Positions 1 to 7,773 are shown, counted from the stretch's first letter. The stretch: DNA of 8,118 bases from Thermoanaerobacterales bacterium (GCA_012841995.1 DUTQ01000378.1:1-8118), one strand, 5' to 3'. Made by a program: numbers and translations. The notes: generated from the sequence alone by a model not told the origin.

Positions 1-43
1 AAATAAATCTTATTATTAAATGCCGAATTTTGATTTTATTCAT
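1..43 (-). CDS. Possible start of an unidentified gene, cut by the left edge
   Basis: An ATG at 43-41 opens a frame that stays open to the window edge: 14 codons reading MNKIKIRHLIIRFI. Six bases upstream lies AGAGGGTG (57-50), a fair Shine-Dalgarno match, and a promoter-like pair lies just upstream of that. The peptide is basic and then hydrophobic, which would fit the N-terminus of a membrane or exported protein, but 14 residues are far too few to assign a family. It does not resemble the N-terminus I would expect for the GTPase YsxC/EngB, which often follows lonA in Bacillota. The call rests only on the combination of start, ribosome binding site and promoter, so it is tentative. Confidence 0.4.
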   Translation of the reverse strand, partial: MNKIKIRHLIIRFI

Positions 44-64
44 TTGTTACACCCTCTAACGATT

Positions 65-93
65 AAAATATTCCATATGTATTAGCGTATCAA
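65..93 (-). promoter_or_regulatory. Candidate sigma-A promoter for the left-edge gene
   Basis: On the minus strand, TTGATA (93-88) is followed after exactly 17 bases by TATTTT (70-65). The -35 matches the consensus at five of six positions and the -10 at four of six. Transcription would begin around position 58, leaving a leader of only about 15 bases that holds the ribosome binding site. The region is very AT-rich, so a chance match is possible. Confidence 0.35.
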
Positions 94-157
94 TTATTGC
101 TTATTTTGTAAATAGTCAGCATTATGACTGAATTATCAAATTATCTCCATTGACCTG

Positions 158-196
158 TTAAAAAAGAAGGCCTGGCTTTTTAGACCACGCCTTCTT
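158..196 (-). terminator. Intrinsic terminator of lonA, overlapping its stop codon
   Basis: On the minus strand AAGAAGGC (196-189) pairs with GCCTTCTT (171-164). After one mismatch, three more pairs (TGG with CCA) close a nine-base loop. The 3' arm runs straight into a T tract (TTCTTTTTTAA). The stem base begins within the lonA stop codon TAA (197-195). Stem, loop and T run fit a rho-independent terminator acting in the lonA direction. Confidence 0.85.
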
Positions 197-203
197 AAGA
201 AGG
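190..203. repeat. 14-bp perfect palindrome at the lonA 3' end
   Basis: CCTTCTTAAGAAGG reads the same on both strands and covers the last codons and stop of lonA. Half of it is also the 5' arm of the terminator stem. The short element AAGAAGG or its complement therefore occurs three times within 40 bases (164-170, 190-196, 197-203), so the middle copy could pair with either neighbour. It could not form a tight hairpin with the adjacent copy because that arrangement leaves no loop. Confidence 0.7.
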
Positions 204-2585
204 AAAAATGCTTACATCTTGTTTTGCACCTTTTTCTATTCCAGGAATGTGATTATTGGGTCTAGAAACCAGTGCCTTATCAATGACTTCATCCATAGAA
301 TTAACTAAAATAAAGCAAAGGTCATCTTTTACATTTTGGGGAACTTCTTCTAAGTCTTTTGTGTTCTCCTCTGGAAGTATTATTGTCTTAATACCTGCTC
401 TATGAGCTGCTAACACTTTTTCTTTAATCCCACCTACCGGTAAGACCCTGCCTCTTAGAGTAATCTCGCCAGTCATTGCTACAGTTCTTTTTACAGGCCT
501 GAAAGAAAGTGCAGATACTAATGCGCAAGCCATTGTTACTCCAGCTGAAGGGCCATCTTTTGGAATTGCACCTTCAGGCACGTGTATGTGAATATCGTAT
601 TTTTCGTGGAAGTCATCATCTATACCTAATTTGTCAGATATTGAGCGCACATAACTATAACCCGCATGAGCCGATTCCTGCATGACATCACCAAGTTTTC
701 CTGTCAAAATAAGTTTACCTTTTCCACGCATCACAGTAACCTCAATATTGAGTATATCGCCTCCAACTTCAGTCCATGCAAGCCCTGTGGCAACACCTAC
801 AAGGTCTTGCTTTTCCAGGACTCCGTAGTGAAATCTTGGTATCCCTAAAAACTTCTCTACTAATGCAGCATCAACATCGATAATGGACTTTTCGCCTTCC
901 ACAACAGACATAGCAACCTTTCTCAAAATATTTGCAATCTCTCTTTCTAGATTTCGGACCCCTGCCTCTCTAGTATAATTTCTTATAATCTTGAGCAGCC
1001 CATCTTGCTTAAAGCATACATCTTCACTTGTAAGCCCATGTTCCTTTAGCTGTTTTGGAATTAAATGTCGTTTTGCAATCTCCAATTTTTCAATTTCAGT
1101 ATAGCCTGGTATTGTCACTACTTCCATGCGATCCAATAATGGTCTCGGTATATTGTGAAGTGAATTTGCTGTTGTAATAAATAAAACACGAGATAAATCA
1201 AAGGGAAAGTCCAAATAATGGTCTGTAAAACTATAGTTCTGTTCTGGATCAAGCACTTCAAGCAGAGCTGCTGACGGGTCACCTCGAAAGTCAGCATTCA
1301 TTTTATCTATCTCGTCAAGTAAAAAAACCGGGTTACTTGAGCCTGCCAGCTTTATTCCATTGATTATCCTACCAGGCATTGCGCCAACATAAGTTCTCCT
1401 ATGTCCGCGAATTTCAGCCTCATCCTTAATCCCGCCCAATGATACCCTTACAAATTTTCGGTCCATTGCTCTTGCAACTGAACGAGCAAGAGAAGTCTTT
1501 CCAACTCCTGGTGGCCCCACAAGGCAAAGTATTGGACCCTTTATCCTTCCTGAAAGTTTTCGCACAGCAAGAAACTCTAAAATTCTTTCCTTTATTTTCT
1601 CAAGAGCATAATGATCTTCATCCAGGATTTTTTTAGCCGATTCTATATCCAGCATATCTTCTGTGAACTTATTCCATGGAAGAGAGATAAGCCAATCAAG
1701 ATAATTTCGTATCACAGACACTTCTGCTGAAGCTGGCACCATTTTTTCCAAACGCTTTACTTCTATCAACATCTTTTCTTTTAACTCATCATTTATTTTT
1801 AATTTATCAATTTTTTTTCTGTATTCATCGGCCTCAATCGTCCGTTCATCATCTTCACCCAATTCTTTCCGGATAGCTTTCATCTGTTCTCTCAAATAAT
1901 ATTCTTTTTGGGATTTTTCAATCTGCTTTTTAACATGGCTATTTATTCTTCTTTCGATCTGAAGTATCTCTACTTCCTTGGAGATTATCTTGAACAAAGT
2001 TTCAAGTCGCTGCTTATATGGCAATGCCTCTATAATCTTCTGTTTATCCTCAATTTTTACATTGAGATGAGATGTTACTAAATCAGCAAAACGACCGGGA
2101 TTTGTGACACTTTCCAACGATATTATTATATCTGGCGGTAGTTTTCCGGTAAGCTCCACATACTGTTCAAATAGATTCGTGATGCTCCTCATAAGAGCTT
2201 GTTCTTCAGCTGTTGCAGTTTTCTCGTCATCATCGATTATCTCTATTATCTCAACCTTGAAAAATGGTTCTGTTTGAACATAGTTCTTTATTACAGCACG
2301 ATTTATTCCTTCTATCAGTACTCTTATAGTGTCTTGCGGCATTTTTAAAAGCTGTTTAACCTTTGCTACTGTGCCAGTAGTATATATATCATCTTTGCCA
2401 GGCAAATCGAGTTTAGCATCCTTTTGTGCAACAAGGAGCAACTTTTGGTCCATAATCATCGCCTCTTCAAGGGCTCCTATGGATTTCTCTCTTCCTACAT
2501 CAAAATGCAAGACCATGTTTGGAATTACCGATAAACCCCTTAGAGGTAATAGTGGCAAAATGCGTTTTTGTTGACCTTTTTTCAT
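195..2585 (-). CDS. lonA: ATP-dependent Lon protease (LonA, endopeptidase La)
   Basis: Cytosolic hexameric AAA+ serine protease that unfolds and degrades damaged and short-lived regulatory proteins. At 796 residues it has the usual full length. Domains in order: N-terminal substrate-binding domain (about 10-205), a charged helical linker (about 205-300), the AAA+ module (about 310-580) and the protease domain (about 600-775). Walker A GPPGVGKT is at 357-364 and Walker B FLLDEID at 421-427. The pore tyrosine is in YVGAMPG near 399, sensor 1 Asn is near 474, and the sensor 2 Arg lies in AGVRNLERE near 544. The catalytic dyad is Ser680 (KDGPSAG) and Lys723, 43 residues apart as in E. coli Lon. 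The ATG start has AAGGGGG six bases upstream. lonB lies 125 bases upstream on the same strand and a candidate promoter lies in the gap, so lonA may be made both alone and by read-through. A terminator begins in its stop codon. Confidence 0.98.
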   Translation of the reverse strand: MKKGQQKRILPLLPLRGLSVIPNMVLHFDVGREKSIGALEEAMIMDQKLLLVAQKDAKLDLPGKDDIYTTGTVAKVKQLLKMPQDTIRVLIEGINRAVIKNYVQTEPFFKVEIIEIIDDDEKTATAEEQALMRSITNLFEQYVELTGKLPPDIIISLESVTNPGRFADLVTSHLNVKIEDKQKIIEALPYKQRLETLFKIISKEVEILQIERRINSHVKKQIEKSQKEYYLREQMKAIRKELGEDDERTIEADEYRKKIDKLKINDELKEKMLIEVKRLEKMVPASAEVSVIRNYLDWLISLPWNKFTEDMLDIESAKKILDEDHYALEKIKERILEFLAVRKLSGRIKGPILCLVGPPGVGKTSLARSVARAMDRKFVRVSLGGIKDEAEIRGHRRTYVGAMPGRIINGIKLAGSSNPVFLLDEIDKMNADFRGDPSAALLEVLDPEQNYSFTDHYLDFPFDLSRVLFITTANSLHNIPRPLLDRMEVVTIPGYTEIEKLEIAKRHLIPKQLKEHGLTSEDVCFKQDGLLKIIRNYTREAGVRNLEREIANILRKVAMSVVEGEKSIIDVDAALVEKFLGIPRFHYGVLEKQDLVGVATGLAWTEVGGDILNIEVTVMRGKGKLILTGKLGDVMQESAHAGYSYVRSISDKLGIDDDFHEKYDIHIHVPEGAIPKDGPSAGVTMACALVSALSFRPVKRTVAMTGEITLRGRVLPVGGIKEKVLAAHRAGIKTIILPEENTKDLEEVPQNVKDDLCFILVNSMDEVIDKALVSRPNNHIPGIEKGAKQDVSIFPS

Positions 2586-2626
2586 TGCTATCCCCCTTAC
2601 TCTAATATTACAGCTAAAGAGATTCT

Positions 2627-2656
2627 ATTATAATCTATTAATTATTCTTTTGCCAG
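2627..2656 (-). promoter_or_regulatory. Candidate sigma-A promoter of lonA
   Basis: On the minus strand, a perfect -10 TATAAT (2632-2627) lies 18 bases downstream of CTGGCA (2656-2651), a four-of-six match to the -35. The start site would fall near 2620, giving a leader of about 35 bases before the lonA ATG at 2585. A five-base dyad, AGATT-N7-AATCT (2620-2636), surrounds the -10. I saw no CIRCE element and no CtsR-type GGTCAAA repeat here. Confidence 0.55.
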
Positions 2657-2681
2657 ATGGTTACTATTCTATAAAACCATC
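2656..2681. repeat. 7-bp inverted repeat upstream of the lonA promoter
   Basis: GATGGTT (2656-2662) and AACCATC (2675-2681) are exact inverted copies 12 bases apart, in the lonB-lonA gap, touching the outer edge of the candidate -35. No T run follows on the minus strand, so it is a poor terminator. It could be a protein-binding dyad or a hairpin in a lonB-lonA read-through transcript. A chance origin in AT-rich DNA cannot be excluded. Confidence 0.4.
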
Positions 2682-2710
2682 CTTAAGTCCTTCTATTTGC
2701 GTAATTAACT

Positions 2711-4369
2711 TTATTGACCTTGAGCAGATAACATACTTTCTTTCAACTCAAAGCTTGAAGAAACAAGGGATTGCTCGATAACCTCTTCGATCTTATCAAC
2801 AGCTATAATATTAATATTCATTGTTTTAAACATCTCCTGCCAATTGTCCCTTGGTATTATCACAGTTTTTACACCAGCCCTTTGGGCAGCCTCAATCTTC
2901 GGAATAACTCCGCCAATGGGTTTCACATATCCGCGTATCGAAATTTCTCCAGTCATCGCTATGTCATTTTTCACAGGAATCTTTGTTATAGCAGAATATA
3001 TTGAGGTGGCTATTGTTATACCCGCCGAAGGACCATCTATAGGTGTGCCTCCAGGTAGATTGAGATGTATATCATAGTCTCGCGGATCTACTCCAAGGCA
3101 TTTTCGAAGAACAGTCATAACATTATCTACCGATCCCCTAGCAGTGCCTTTCCTTTTAATTCTGTGTGCATTCCCACCCATTTCTTCTTCTTCTACCACA
3201 CCGGTTACTGAAAGACTCCCTTGTCCCTTTTCGGTCTTAATAGCCGTAGATTCAACTTCCAAAAGCATTCCAACATTGGCTCCGTATACCGCAAGGCCAT
3301 TGGCAAGACCAATTTGCGGCAAGGGGTTAATCTTTCTTTCAGGTCTTGGAGGATACTGACCACTATTTATTACCCACTCAACATCCTTTGTTTCAATCTT
3401 ATTTCGCCTATCAGTAATTGCAAGGCCTGCCGCCATCTGAACTATGTTTACAGCTTCACGTCCATTTGTCGCATATTTTTTGATTGTGTTTAAAGAAAGC
3501 TCATCTATAGAGAAATTTATTTTTCGCACAGCATTTAGCGCTATTTTGCCAACTTCTTCGGGGGATAATGGTTGAAAATATATCTCAAGGCATCTAGAGC
3601 GAATAGCAGGTGGGATTTCCTCAGGCATCCTTGTGGTTGCCCCAATTAACCTAAAATCTGCCGGCAAACCATTCTGAAATATCTCGTGAATATGTCTTGG
3701 TATATTCATATCTTCACTACTGTAATACGCACTTTCTAAAAAAACCTTCCGGTCTTCCAATATCTTTAAAAGCTTGTTCATCTGAACAGGGTGAAGTTCT
3801 CCTATTTCGTCTATAAAAAGCACTCCACCATGTGCTTTTGTAACCGCACCTGGCTTCGGTTGAGGTATCCCGGCTACACCCATAGGCCCTGCTCCTTGAT
3901 ATATAGGGTCATGAACAGAGCCTATTAGCGGGTCTGCTATTCCTCTTTCATCAAATCTCGCTATGGTTGCATCAACTTCAATAAATTTAGCATCAGGCCT
4001 AAAAGGTGTACCTTCAATCCTTTTTGCCTCTTCAAGCACAAGTCTTGCTGCAGCCGTTTTGCCTATTCCCGGCGGGCCGTAAATTATAACATGCTGTGGA
4101 TTTGGGCCGCATAGTGCTGCTCTCAACGCTTTGAGGCCATCTGCTTGCCCAATGATTTCATCAAAGCTTGCAGGCCTAGTCTTTTCTGAAAGTGGCTGTG
4201 AAAGAGAAATCGCCCTCATTTTATTCAATTTTTCTAACTCTTTTCTGGATTCTCTATCAACTGCAACCTTGCTTCCCTGCTGATTTTTTAGCAGATTTAA
4301 AAAATAAAGCCCAATGACTATGGCAAAAAATATTTGCACCAGGCTAATTATGTTTAATGTAACTTTCAT
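2711..4369 (-). CDS. lonB: Membrane-anchored Lon-like ATP-dependent protease LonB
   Basis: AAA+ serine protease of the LonB type found in Bacillus and Clostridia. At 552 residues it has the length I recall for B. subtilis LonB. It lacks the long N-terminal substrate domain of LonA. Instead residues about 5-27 (LNIISLVQIFFAIVIGLYFL) form one hydrophobic segment followed by basic residues, consistent with a membrane anchor and a cytoplasmic catalytic part. Walker A GPPGIGKT is at 98-105 and Walker B GVLFIDEIG at 182-190. The protease domain (about 350-535) carries Ser448 (IDGPSAG) and Lys491, the same 43-residue spacing as LonA. The ATG start has GGGAGG six bases upstream. A strong terminator separates it from clpX, so it starts its own transcript, which probably continues into lonA. 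In B. subtilis, lonB is expressed in the forespore under sigma-F; the promoter here is compatible with that. Assignment to LonB rather than a second LonA is secure. Confidence 0.96.
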   Translation of the reverse strand: MKVTLNIISLVQIFFAIVIGLYFLNLLKNQQGSKVAVDRESRKELEKLNKMRAISLSQPLSEKTRPASFDEIIGQADGLKALRAALCGPNPQHVIIYGPPGIGKTAAARLVLEEAKRIEGTPFRPDAKFIEVDATIARFDERGIADPLIGSVHDPIYQGAGPMGVAGIPQPKPGAVTKAHGGVLFIDEIGELHPVQMNKLLKILEDRKVFLESAYYSSEDMNIPRHIHEIFQNGLPADFRLIGATTRMPEEIPPAIRSRCLEIYFQPLSPEEVGKIALNAVRKINFSIDELSLNTIKKYATNGREAVNIVQMAAGLAITDRRNKIETKDVEWVINSGQYPPRPERKINPLPQIGLANGLAVYGANVGMLLEVESTAIKTEKGQGSLSVTGVVEEEEMGGNAHRIKRKGTARGSVDNVMTVLRKCLGVDPRDYDIHLNLPGGTPIDGPSAGITIATSIYSAITKIPVKNDIAMTGEISIRGYVKPIGGVIPKIEAAQRAGVKTVIIPRDNWQEMFKTMNINIIAVDKIEEVIEQSLVSSSFELKESMLSAQGQ

Positions 4370-4391
4370 TTTCTGCCTCCCTTCCCGAACT

Positions 4392-4423
4392 TCAGCATTT
4401 TTATTATAACCTTCATATGCTGA
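4392..4423. repeat. 7-bp inverted repeat bracketing the lonB -10 box
   Basis: TCAGCAT (4392-4398) and ATGCTGA (4417-4423) are exact inverted copies separated by 18 bases, with the -10 box of lonB between them. Because transcription should start near 4396, most of the dyad would not be transcribed, so a DNA-binding site is more likely than an RNA hairpin. It does not match CIRCE or CtsR sites. It could be chance. Confidence 0.4.
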
Positions 4424-4430
4424 TTTATCC
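4402..4430 (-). promoter_or_regulatory. lonB promoter, sigma-A or sigma-F-like
   Basis: On the minus strand GGTTATAATA (4411-4402) contains a perfect sigma-A -10 (TATAAT, 4408-4403), but no good TTGACA-like -35 lies 16-18 bases upstream. The same ten bases fit the sigma-F -10 pattern GGnnAnAnTn. GGATA (4430-4426) lies 14 bases upstream, a near match to the sigma-F -35 (GYWTA, normally 15-16 bases away). The start would be near 4396, about 27 bases before the lonB ATG. Which sigma factor is used cannot be settled by eye. Confidence 0.5.
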
Positions 4431-4477
4431 TGAAAAAGAGGCCTTAAACCACTATAAAAAAGGTGCTTGTTTCTGGT

Positions 4478-4511
4478 AAAACAAACAAAAAAGTGCAGCT
4501 AAAGCTGCACT
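4478..4511 (-). terminator. Intrinsic terminator of the tig-clpP-clpX operon
   Basis: AGTGCAGC and GCTGCACT form a perfect eight-pair stem with a four-base loop (4492-4511). On the minus strand the 3' arm is followed by TTTTTGTTTGTTTT. This is a textbook rho-independent terminator for clpX. Two of the three bases of the clpX stop codon TAG (4512-4510) already lie in the stem. It isolates the operon from lonB. Confidence 0.93.
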
Positions 4512-5778
4512 AAGCTGTTACTTCTTTCTTCTTGCCTTTCTTTCGTTCGGAAGTTACGACAATCGGTTCATCCCGATTAGCAACTACCTCTTTTGTTATA
4601 ACACATTTTGAAATATTCGTTCTGTGTGGGATCTCATACATTATATCAAGCATGATATCTTCGATTATAGATCTTAAACCCCTAGCTCCAGTTTTACGCT
4701 TAATAGCTTCTTGGGCTATGGCTAAAAGAGCTTCATCGGTAAATTCTAACTGTGTATTATCCATCTCGAACAGTTTCTGATACTGCTTAACCAATGCATT
4801 TTTAGGCTCTTTAAGTATTCTCACAAGAGCATTTTCATCTAGTGCATCTAGTGTTACAACTATAGGCAACCGCCCTACAAACTCAGGTATCATACCATAT
4901 CTCAACAAGTCTTCAGGCATAATATGTTTTAAAACTTCACCGATATTCTTATTTTCTTTATCATCACTGTGAATTTCAGCTTCAAAACCAATTGACTTTT
5001 TCCCAATTCGATTTTTTATTATCTTATCTATGCCGTCAAATGCACCACCACATATAAAGAGTATATTAGAAGTATCAATCTGTATGAACTCTTGGTGTGG
5101 GTGCTTACGGCCTCCTTGAGGCGGAACACTTGCCACTGTCCCCTCTAATATCTTTAACAGAGCCTGCTGCACTCCTTCACCGGAAACATCGCGCGTTATT
5201 GAAGGATTTTCAGATTTGCGTGCAATCTTGTCGATTTCATCTATATACACAATACCCTTTTCTGCCTTTTCTACATCATAATCAGCTGCTTGAATTAATT
5301 TTAATAGTATATTCTCAACATCCTCACCTACATAGCCCGCTTCCGTCAAAGAAGTTGCATCAGCTATGGCAAAAGGAACATTCAATATTTTTGCCAATGT
5401 TTGAGCCAGAAGGGTCTTTCCACAACCTGTTGGGCCAAGCATTACAATATTACTTTTTTGAAGTTCAACATCATCTTTAGCATCGTTATTTATGCGCTTA
5501 TAATGGTTATATACAGCTACAGAAAGTATTTTCTTTGCCTGTTCTTGACTGACCACATACTGATCCAGGATTTGCTTTATTTCATGAGGCTTAGGTATAT
5601 TAGTAAAATCCATCTCCACATCTTCGCCAAACTCTTCTTCGATTATTTCATTACACAACTCTATGCATTCATCACAGATATATACACCTGGCCCTGCTAC
5701 TAATTTGCGCACTTGATCCTGAGTCTTGCCACAAAAAGAACACTTGAGCTGGCCCTTCTCATCGCTGAATTTAAACAT
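4510..5778 (-). CDS. clpX: ClpX, ATP-dependent unfoldase subunit of the Clp protease
   Basis: Hexameric AAA+ unfoldase that recognises tagged or damaged proteins and threads them into ClpP; it can also remodel proteins alone. At 422 residues it has normal length. The N-terminal zinc-binding domain has Cys13, Cys16, Cys35 and Cys38. Walker A GPTGCGKT is at 115-122, the GYVG pore loop near 148-151, Walker B IVYIDEID at 176-183 and the RKH loop at 224-226. The ClpP-docking IGF tripeptide (KSIGFEA) is near 263-265, the arginine finger is in PEFVGRLP near 303, and the sensor 2 Arg is in KTGARGLRS near 366. The tail is lysine-rich (KKGKKKE). The start chosen is the ATG at 5778, because [18 protein letters not shown] matches the family N-terminus and AAAGGAG lies ten bases upstream. 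An in-frame ATG at 5829 would add 17 unlikely residues overlapping clpP. It lies 22 bases after clpP, and the IGF loop together with adjacent clpP supports a ClpXP complex. Confidence 0.98.
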   Translation of the reverse strand: MFKFSDEKGQLKCSFCGKTQDQVRKLVAGPGVYICDECIELCNEIIEEEFGEDVEMDFTNIPKPHEIKQILDQYVVSQEQAKKILSVAVYNHYKRINNDAKDDVELQKSNIVMLGPTGCGKTLLAQTLAKILNVPFAIADATSLTEAGYVGEDVENILLKLIQAADYDVEKAEKGIVYIDEIDKIARKSENPSITRDVSGEGVQQALLKILEGTVASVPPQGGRKHPHQEFIQIDTSNILFICGGAFDGIDKIIKNRIGKKSIGFEAEIHSDDKENKNIGEVLKHIMPEDLLRYGMIPEFVGRLPIVVTLDALDENALVRILKEPKNALVKQYQKLFEMDNTQLEFTDEALLAIAQEAIKRKTGARGLRSIIEDIMLDIMYEIPHRTNISKCVITKEVVANRDEPIVVTSERKKGKKKEVTA

Positions 5779-5800
5779 ATTTGTCACTCTCCTTTCCGGC

Positions 5801-6385
5801 TTACTTCCTCTTTTGTAGCACCTCATCAATAAGACCGTACTTTAATGCTTCTTCTGATGACATAAAGTAATCTCTTTCAGTATCCTGCTCTATTTTCTTT
5901 ATTGACTGTTTAGTGTGTTTTGCCAAAATCTCGTTTAACACTTGTCTTAAATTCAATATTTCCTTTGCATGAGTTTGTATATCAAGTGCTTTACCCTCTA
6001 CACCACCCCAAGGCTGATGGATCATTATGCGGGAATTTGGCAGTGCGTAACGCTTGCCTTCTGTTCCAGCAGCAAGTAAAACAGCACCCATGCTTGCTGC
6101 AAGGCCCATACACATTGTAGATACATCTGGTTTGATGTATTGCATAGTATCATAAATGGCCAAACCAGCTGTAACAGAACCGCCTGGGCTGTTAATGTAC
6201 AAAAAAATGTCCTTATCCGGATCTTCTGATTCTAAGAAGAGCATTTGAGCAATAACAAGACTTGCTAGTGTATCATCGATGGGAGTCCCGACAAATACGA
6301 TCCTTTCCTTTAAAAGCCTTGAAAAAATGTCATACGCTCTTTCTCCTCGGTTAGTTTGCTCCACTACCATAGGAACTAAACTCAA
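5801..6385 (-). CDS. clpP: ClpP, ATP-dependent Clp protease proteolytic subunit
   Basis: Serine peptidase that forms a two-ring, 14-subunit barrel and degrades proteins delivered by ClpX or other Clp ATPases in the cytosol. Its 194 residues are typical, and the catalytic triad sits at the family positions: Ser98 (GLAASMGA), His123 (MIHQPWGG) and Asp172 (TERDYF). The N-terminus [19 protein letters not shown] aligns well with B. subtilis ClpP, supporting the TTG start at 6385. The next in-frame ATG would drop the first five residues and leave the ribosome binding site too far away. AGGAGGTG (6401-6394) lies eight bases upstream of the TTG. clpP is 50 bases after tig and 22 before clpX, with no terminator between, so it is in the middle of a three-gene operon. 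In B. subtilis clpP is not next to clpX; the arrangement here is common in Clostridia and in many other bacteria. Confidence 0.98.
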   Translation of the reverse strand: MSLVPMVVEQTNRGERAYDIFSRLLKERIVFVGTPIDDTLASLVIAQMLFLESEDPDKDIFLYINSPGGSVTAGLAIYDTMQYIKPDVSTMCMGLAASMGAVLLAAGTEGKRYALPNSRIMIHQPWGGVEGKALDIQTHAKEILNLRQVLNEILAKHTKQSIKKIEQDTERDYFMSSEEALKYGLIDEVLQKRK

Positions 6386-6393
6386 CTTTTTTG

Positions 6394-6401
6394 CACCTCC
6401 T
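6394..6401 (-). promoter_or_regulatory. Strong ribosome binding site fixing the TTG start of clpP
   Basis: AGGAGGTG is a full complement to the end of 16S rRNA, eight bases before the TTG at 6385. It is the strongest ribosome binding site seen in the window and probably offsets the weak TTG start codon. Confidence 0.85.
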
Positions 6402-6435
6402 CAATAAAGTAGCAAAATCAAATCTTTTTAAATGT

Positions 6436-7773
6436 TTATTTAATCTCTTGATCATTATCAGTCTCTTGAACATTTTCAGCTTTTCTCTCTGTAACCTTTG
6501 CATTCTCAATGAGCAAATCAAAAATCTTATCGGTTAATATGGCATCCTTTATTCCAGCTATTTCTTCAGGTTTTAATTCCTTCTTATATTCTTCCAAGGT
6601 CTTATTTCCCAACTTGGCATATTCTTGTAGTTTTTCTTCCAATTCTTTCTCATCTACATCTATATTTTCTTCTTTTGCAACTTGTTCCAAGATAAGAGAG
6701 GATTCGATGTTTTCGACTGCAGTTTGGCGGAATTGAGCCTTAAGATCATCAGGAGTTAGTTTTACAGCATCCATATAGCTTTTTAGATTTAAACCTCTCA
6801 TCTGGAGATTTATAGCAAAATCCATGATGAGTCTTTGAGTCTCTCCTTCTATCATCACTTCGGGAATATCAATTTCGGTATTTTCTCTTAGTTTCCTAAT
6901 AATAGATCCCTTTAGTGAAGCTTCAGAAAGATCTTTAGCTTTTTTTTCAAGTGTTTCTCTAATGCTTTGCTTTAATTCTTCTAATGTCTCATATTCGCTG
7001 ACATCTTTTGCAAAATCGTCATCTAAAGGCAAGTATTCCTTTTTCTTTAGCTCCTTTAGAGTTACAGTAAAAATCACCGGCTTACCTGCCAATTTTTCTT
7101 CATGGTATTCTTCAGGAAATGTAACCTCTATATCTTTTGTTTCACCTAATGACATACCTATGACCTGTTCTTCAAAACCTGGAATAAAGCTGCCACTTCC
7201 AAGCTCCAATGGGTAATTTTCAGCTTTTCCACCTTCAAACGGCTCGCCGTCCAATTTGCCTTCAAAATCTATAATAGCAATATCTTTATTCTCTGCTGCT
7301 CTGTCTTCAATTGCAACCAGCCTAGCATTTCTTTCTTGAAGTGCCTTGAGTTCTCTTTCTATATCCTCATTAGTAACATTATGCACTAATTTTTCCACTT
7401 CTAAACCTTTATATTCACTTAATTTAACTTCAGGCTTAACCACGACCTGAGCTTTTGCAAGGAGGGGTTTGCCTAATTCGATTTCTTCTATATCGAATTT
7501 TGGTTGGTCGACTGGCTCTATATTGTATTCTTCAACACCTTTCTGATAAGCCTTAGGTAAGATGAACTCTACAGCATCCTCATATAGCACTTCAGGTCCG
7601 TAATACCTTTCAACGAGGGTACGGGGAGCTTTCCCTTTCCTAAAACCTGGAACGCTAAAACGCTTTGCGTTCTTTTTATACGATTCCTGCATTGCCTCGT
7701 CAAATTGTTCTGCATCTACCTCAATATCCAAATATGCAGTGTTGTTTTCTATTTTCTCCAGATTGACTTTCAT
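6436..7773 (-). CDS. tig: Trigger factor, ribosome-associated chaperone and peptidyl-prolyl isomerase
   Basis: Trigger factor docks beside the ribosomal exit tunnel, shields nascent chains and catalyses proline isomerisation. Three domains are visible: the ribosome-binding N domain (1-about 115) with the signature GFRKGKAPR, the FKBP-type isomerase domain (about 161-245, with IDFEGKLDG, GSGSFIPGFE and FPEEY), and the helical C-terminal chaperone domain (about 250-445), which is rich in Glu and Lys. Its 445 residues are slightly longer than the E. coli and B. subtilis proteins; the tail beyond about 430 is acidic. Two adjacent ATG codons compete. AAGGAGG (7786-7780) lies three bases before the first (7776) and six before the second (7773). 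The second is preferred for spacing, and it places GFRK at residues 43-46 as in E. coli. It is first in the tig-clpP-clpX operon, behind a good promoter. Confidence 0.97.
   Translation of the reverse strand: MKVNLEKIENNTAYLDIEVDAEQFDEAMQESYKKNAKRFSVPGFRKGKAPRTLVERYYGPEVLYEDAVEFILPKAYQKGVEEYNIEPVDQPKFDIEEIELGKPLLAKAQVVVKPEVKLSEYKGLEVEKLVHNVTNEDIERELKALQERNARLVAIEDRAAENKDIAIIDFEGKLDGEPFEGGKAENYPLELGSGSFIPGFEEQVIGMSLGETKDIEVTFPEEYHEEKLAGKPVIFTVTLKELKKKEYLPLDDDFAKDVSEYETLEELKQSIRETLEKKAKDLSEASLKGSIIRKLRENTEIDIPEVMIEGETQRLIMDFAINLQMRGLNLKSYMDAVKLTPDDLKAQFRQTAVENIESSLILEQVAKEENIDVDEKELEEKLQEYAKLGNKTLEEYKKELKPEEIAGIKDAILTDKIFDLLIENAKVTERKAENVQETDNDQEIK

Noticed and set aside
105..135. Short inverted repeat AGTCA-N6-TGACT left of lonA
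   Set aside because: Only five pairs, no T run and no relation to a gene start; expected by chance in AT-rich DNA.
2656..2681. Terminator between lonB and lonA
   Set aside because: The hairpin has a 12-base loop, few G-C pairs and no T run after it on the minus strand.
2771..3493. Several overlapping plus-strand frames of 70-90 codons
   Set aside because: All are antisense to the conserved protease and AAA+ regions of lonB and overlap one another in different frames, as expected by chance.
5097..5480. 127-codon plus-strand open frame
   Set aside because: It lies wholly antisense to the AAA+ core of clpX, whose protein sequence is strongly conserved. It has no convincing ribosome binding site or recognisable product and is a shadow of the real gene.
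5401..5703. 100-codon plus-strand open frame
   Set aside because: Antisense to the N-terminal part of clpX, overlaps another shadow frame and resembles no protein family.
5779..5829. Longer ClpX start at the ATG at 5829
   Set aside because: It would add 17 residues absent from the family and overlap the end of clpP; the ATG at 5778 has the conserved MFKF start and its own ribosome binding site.
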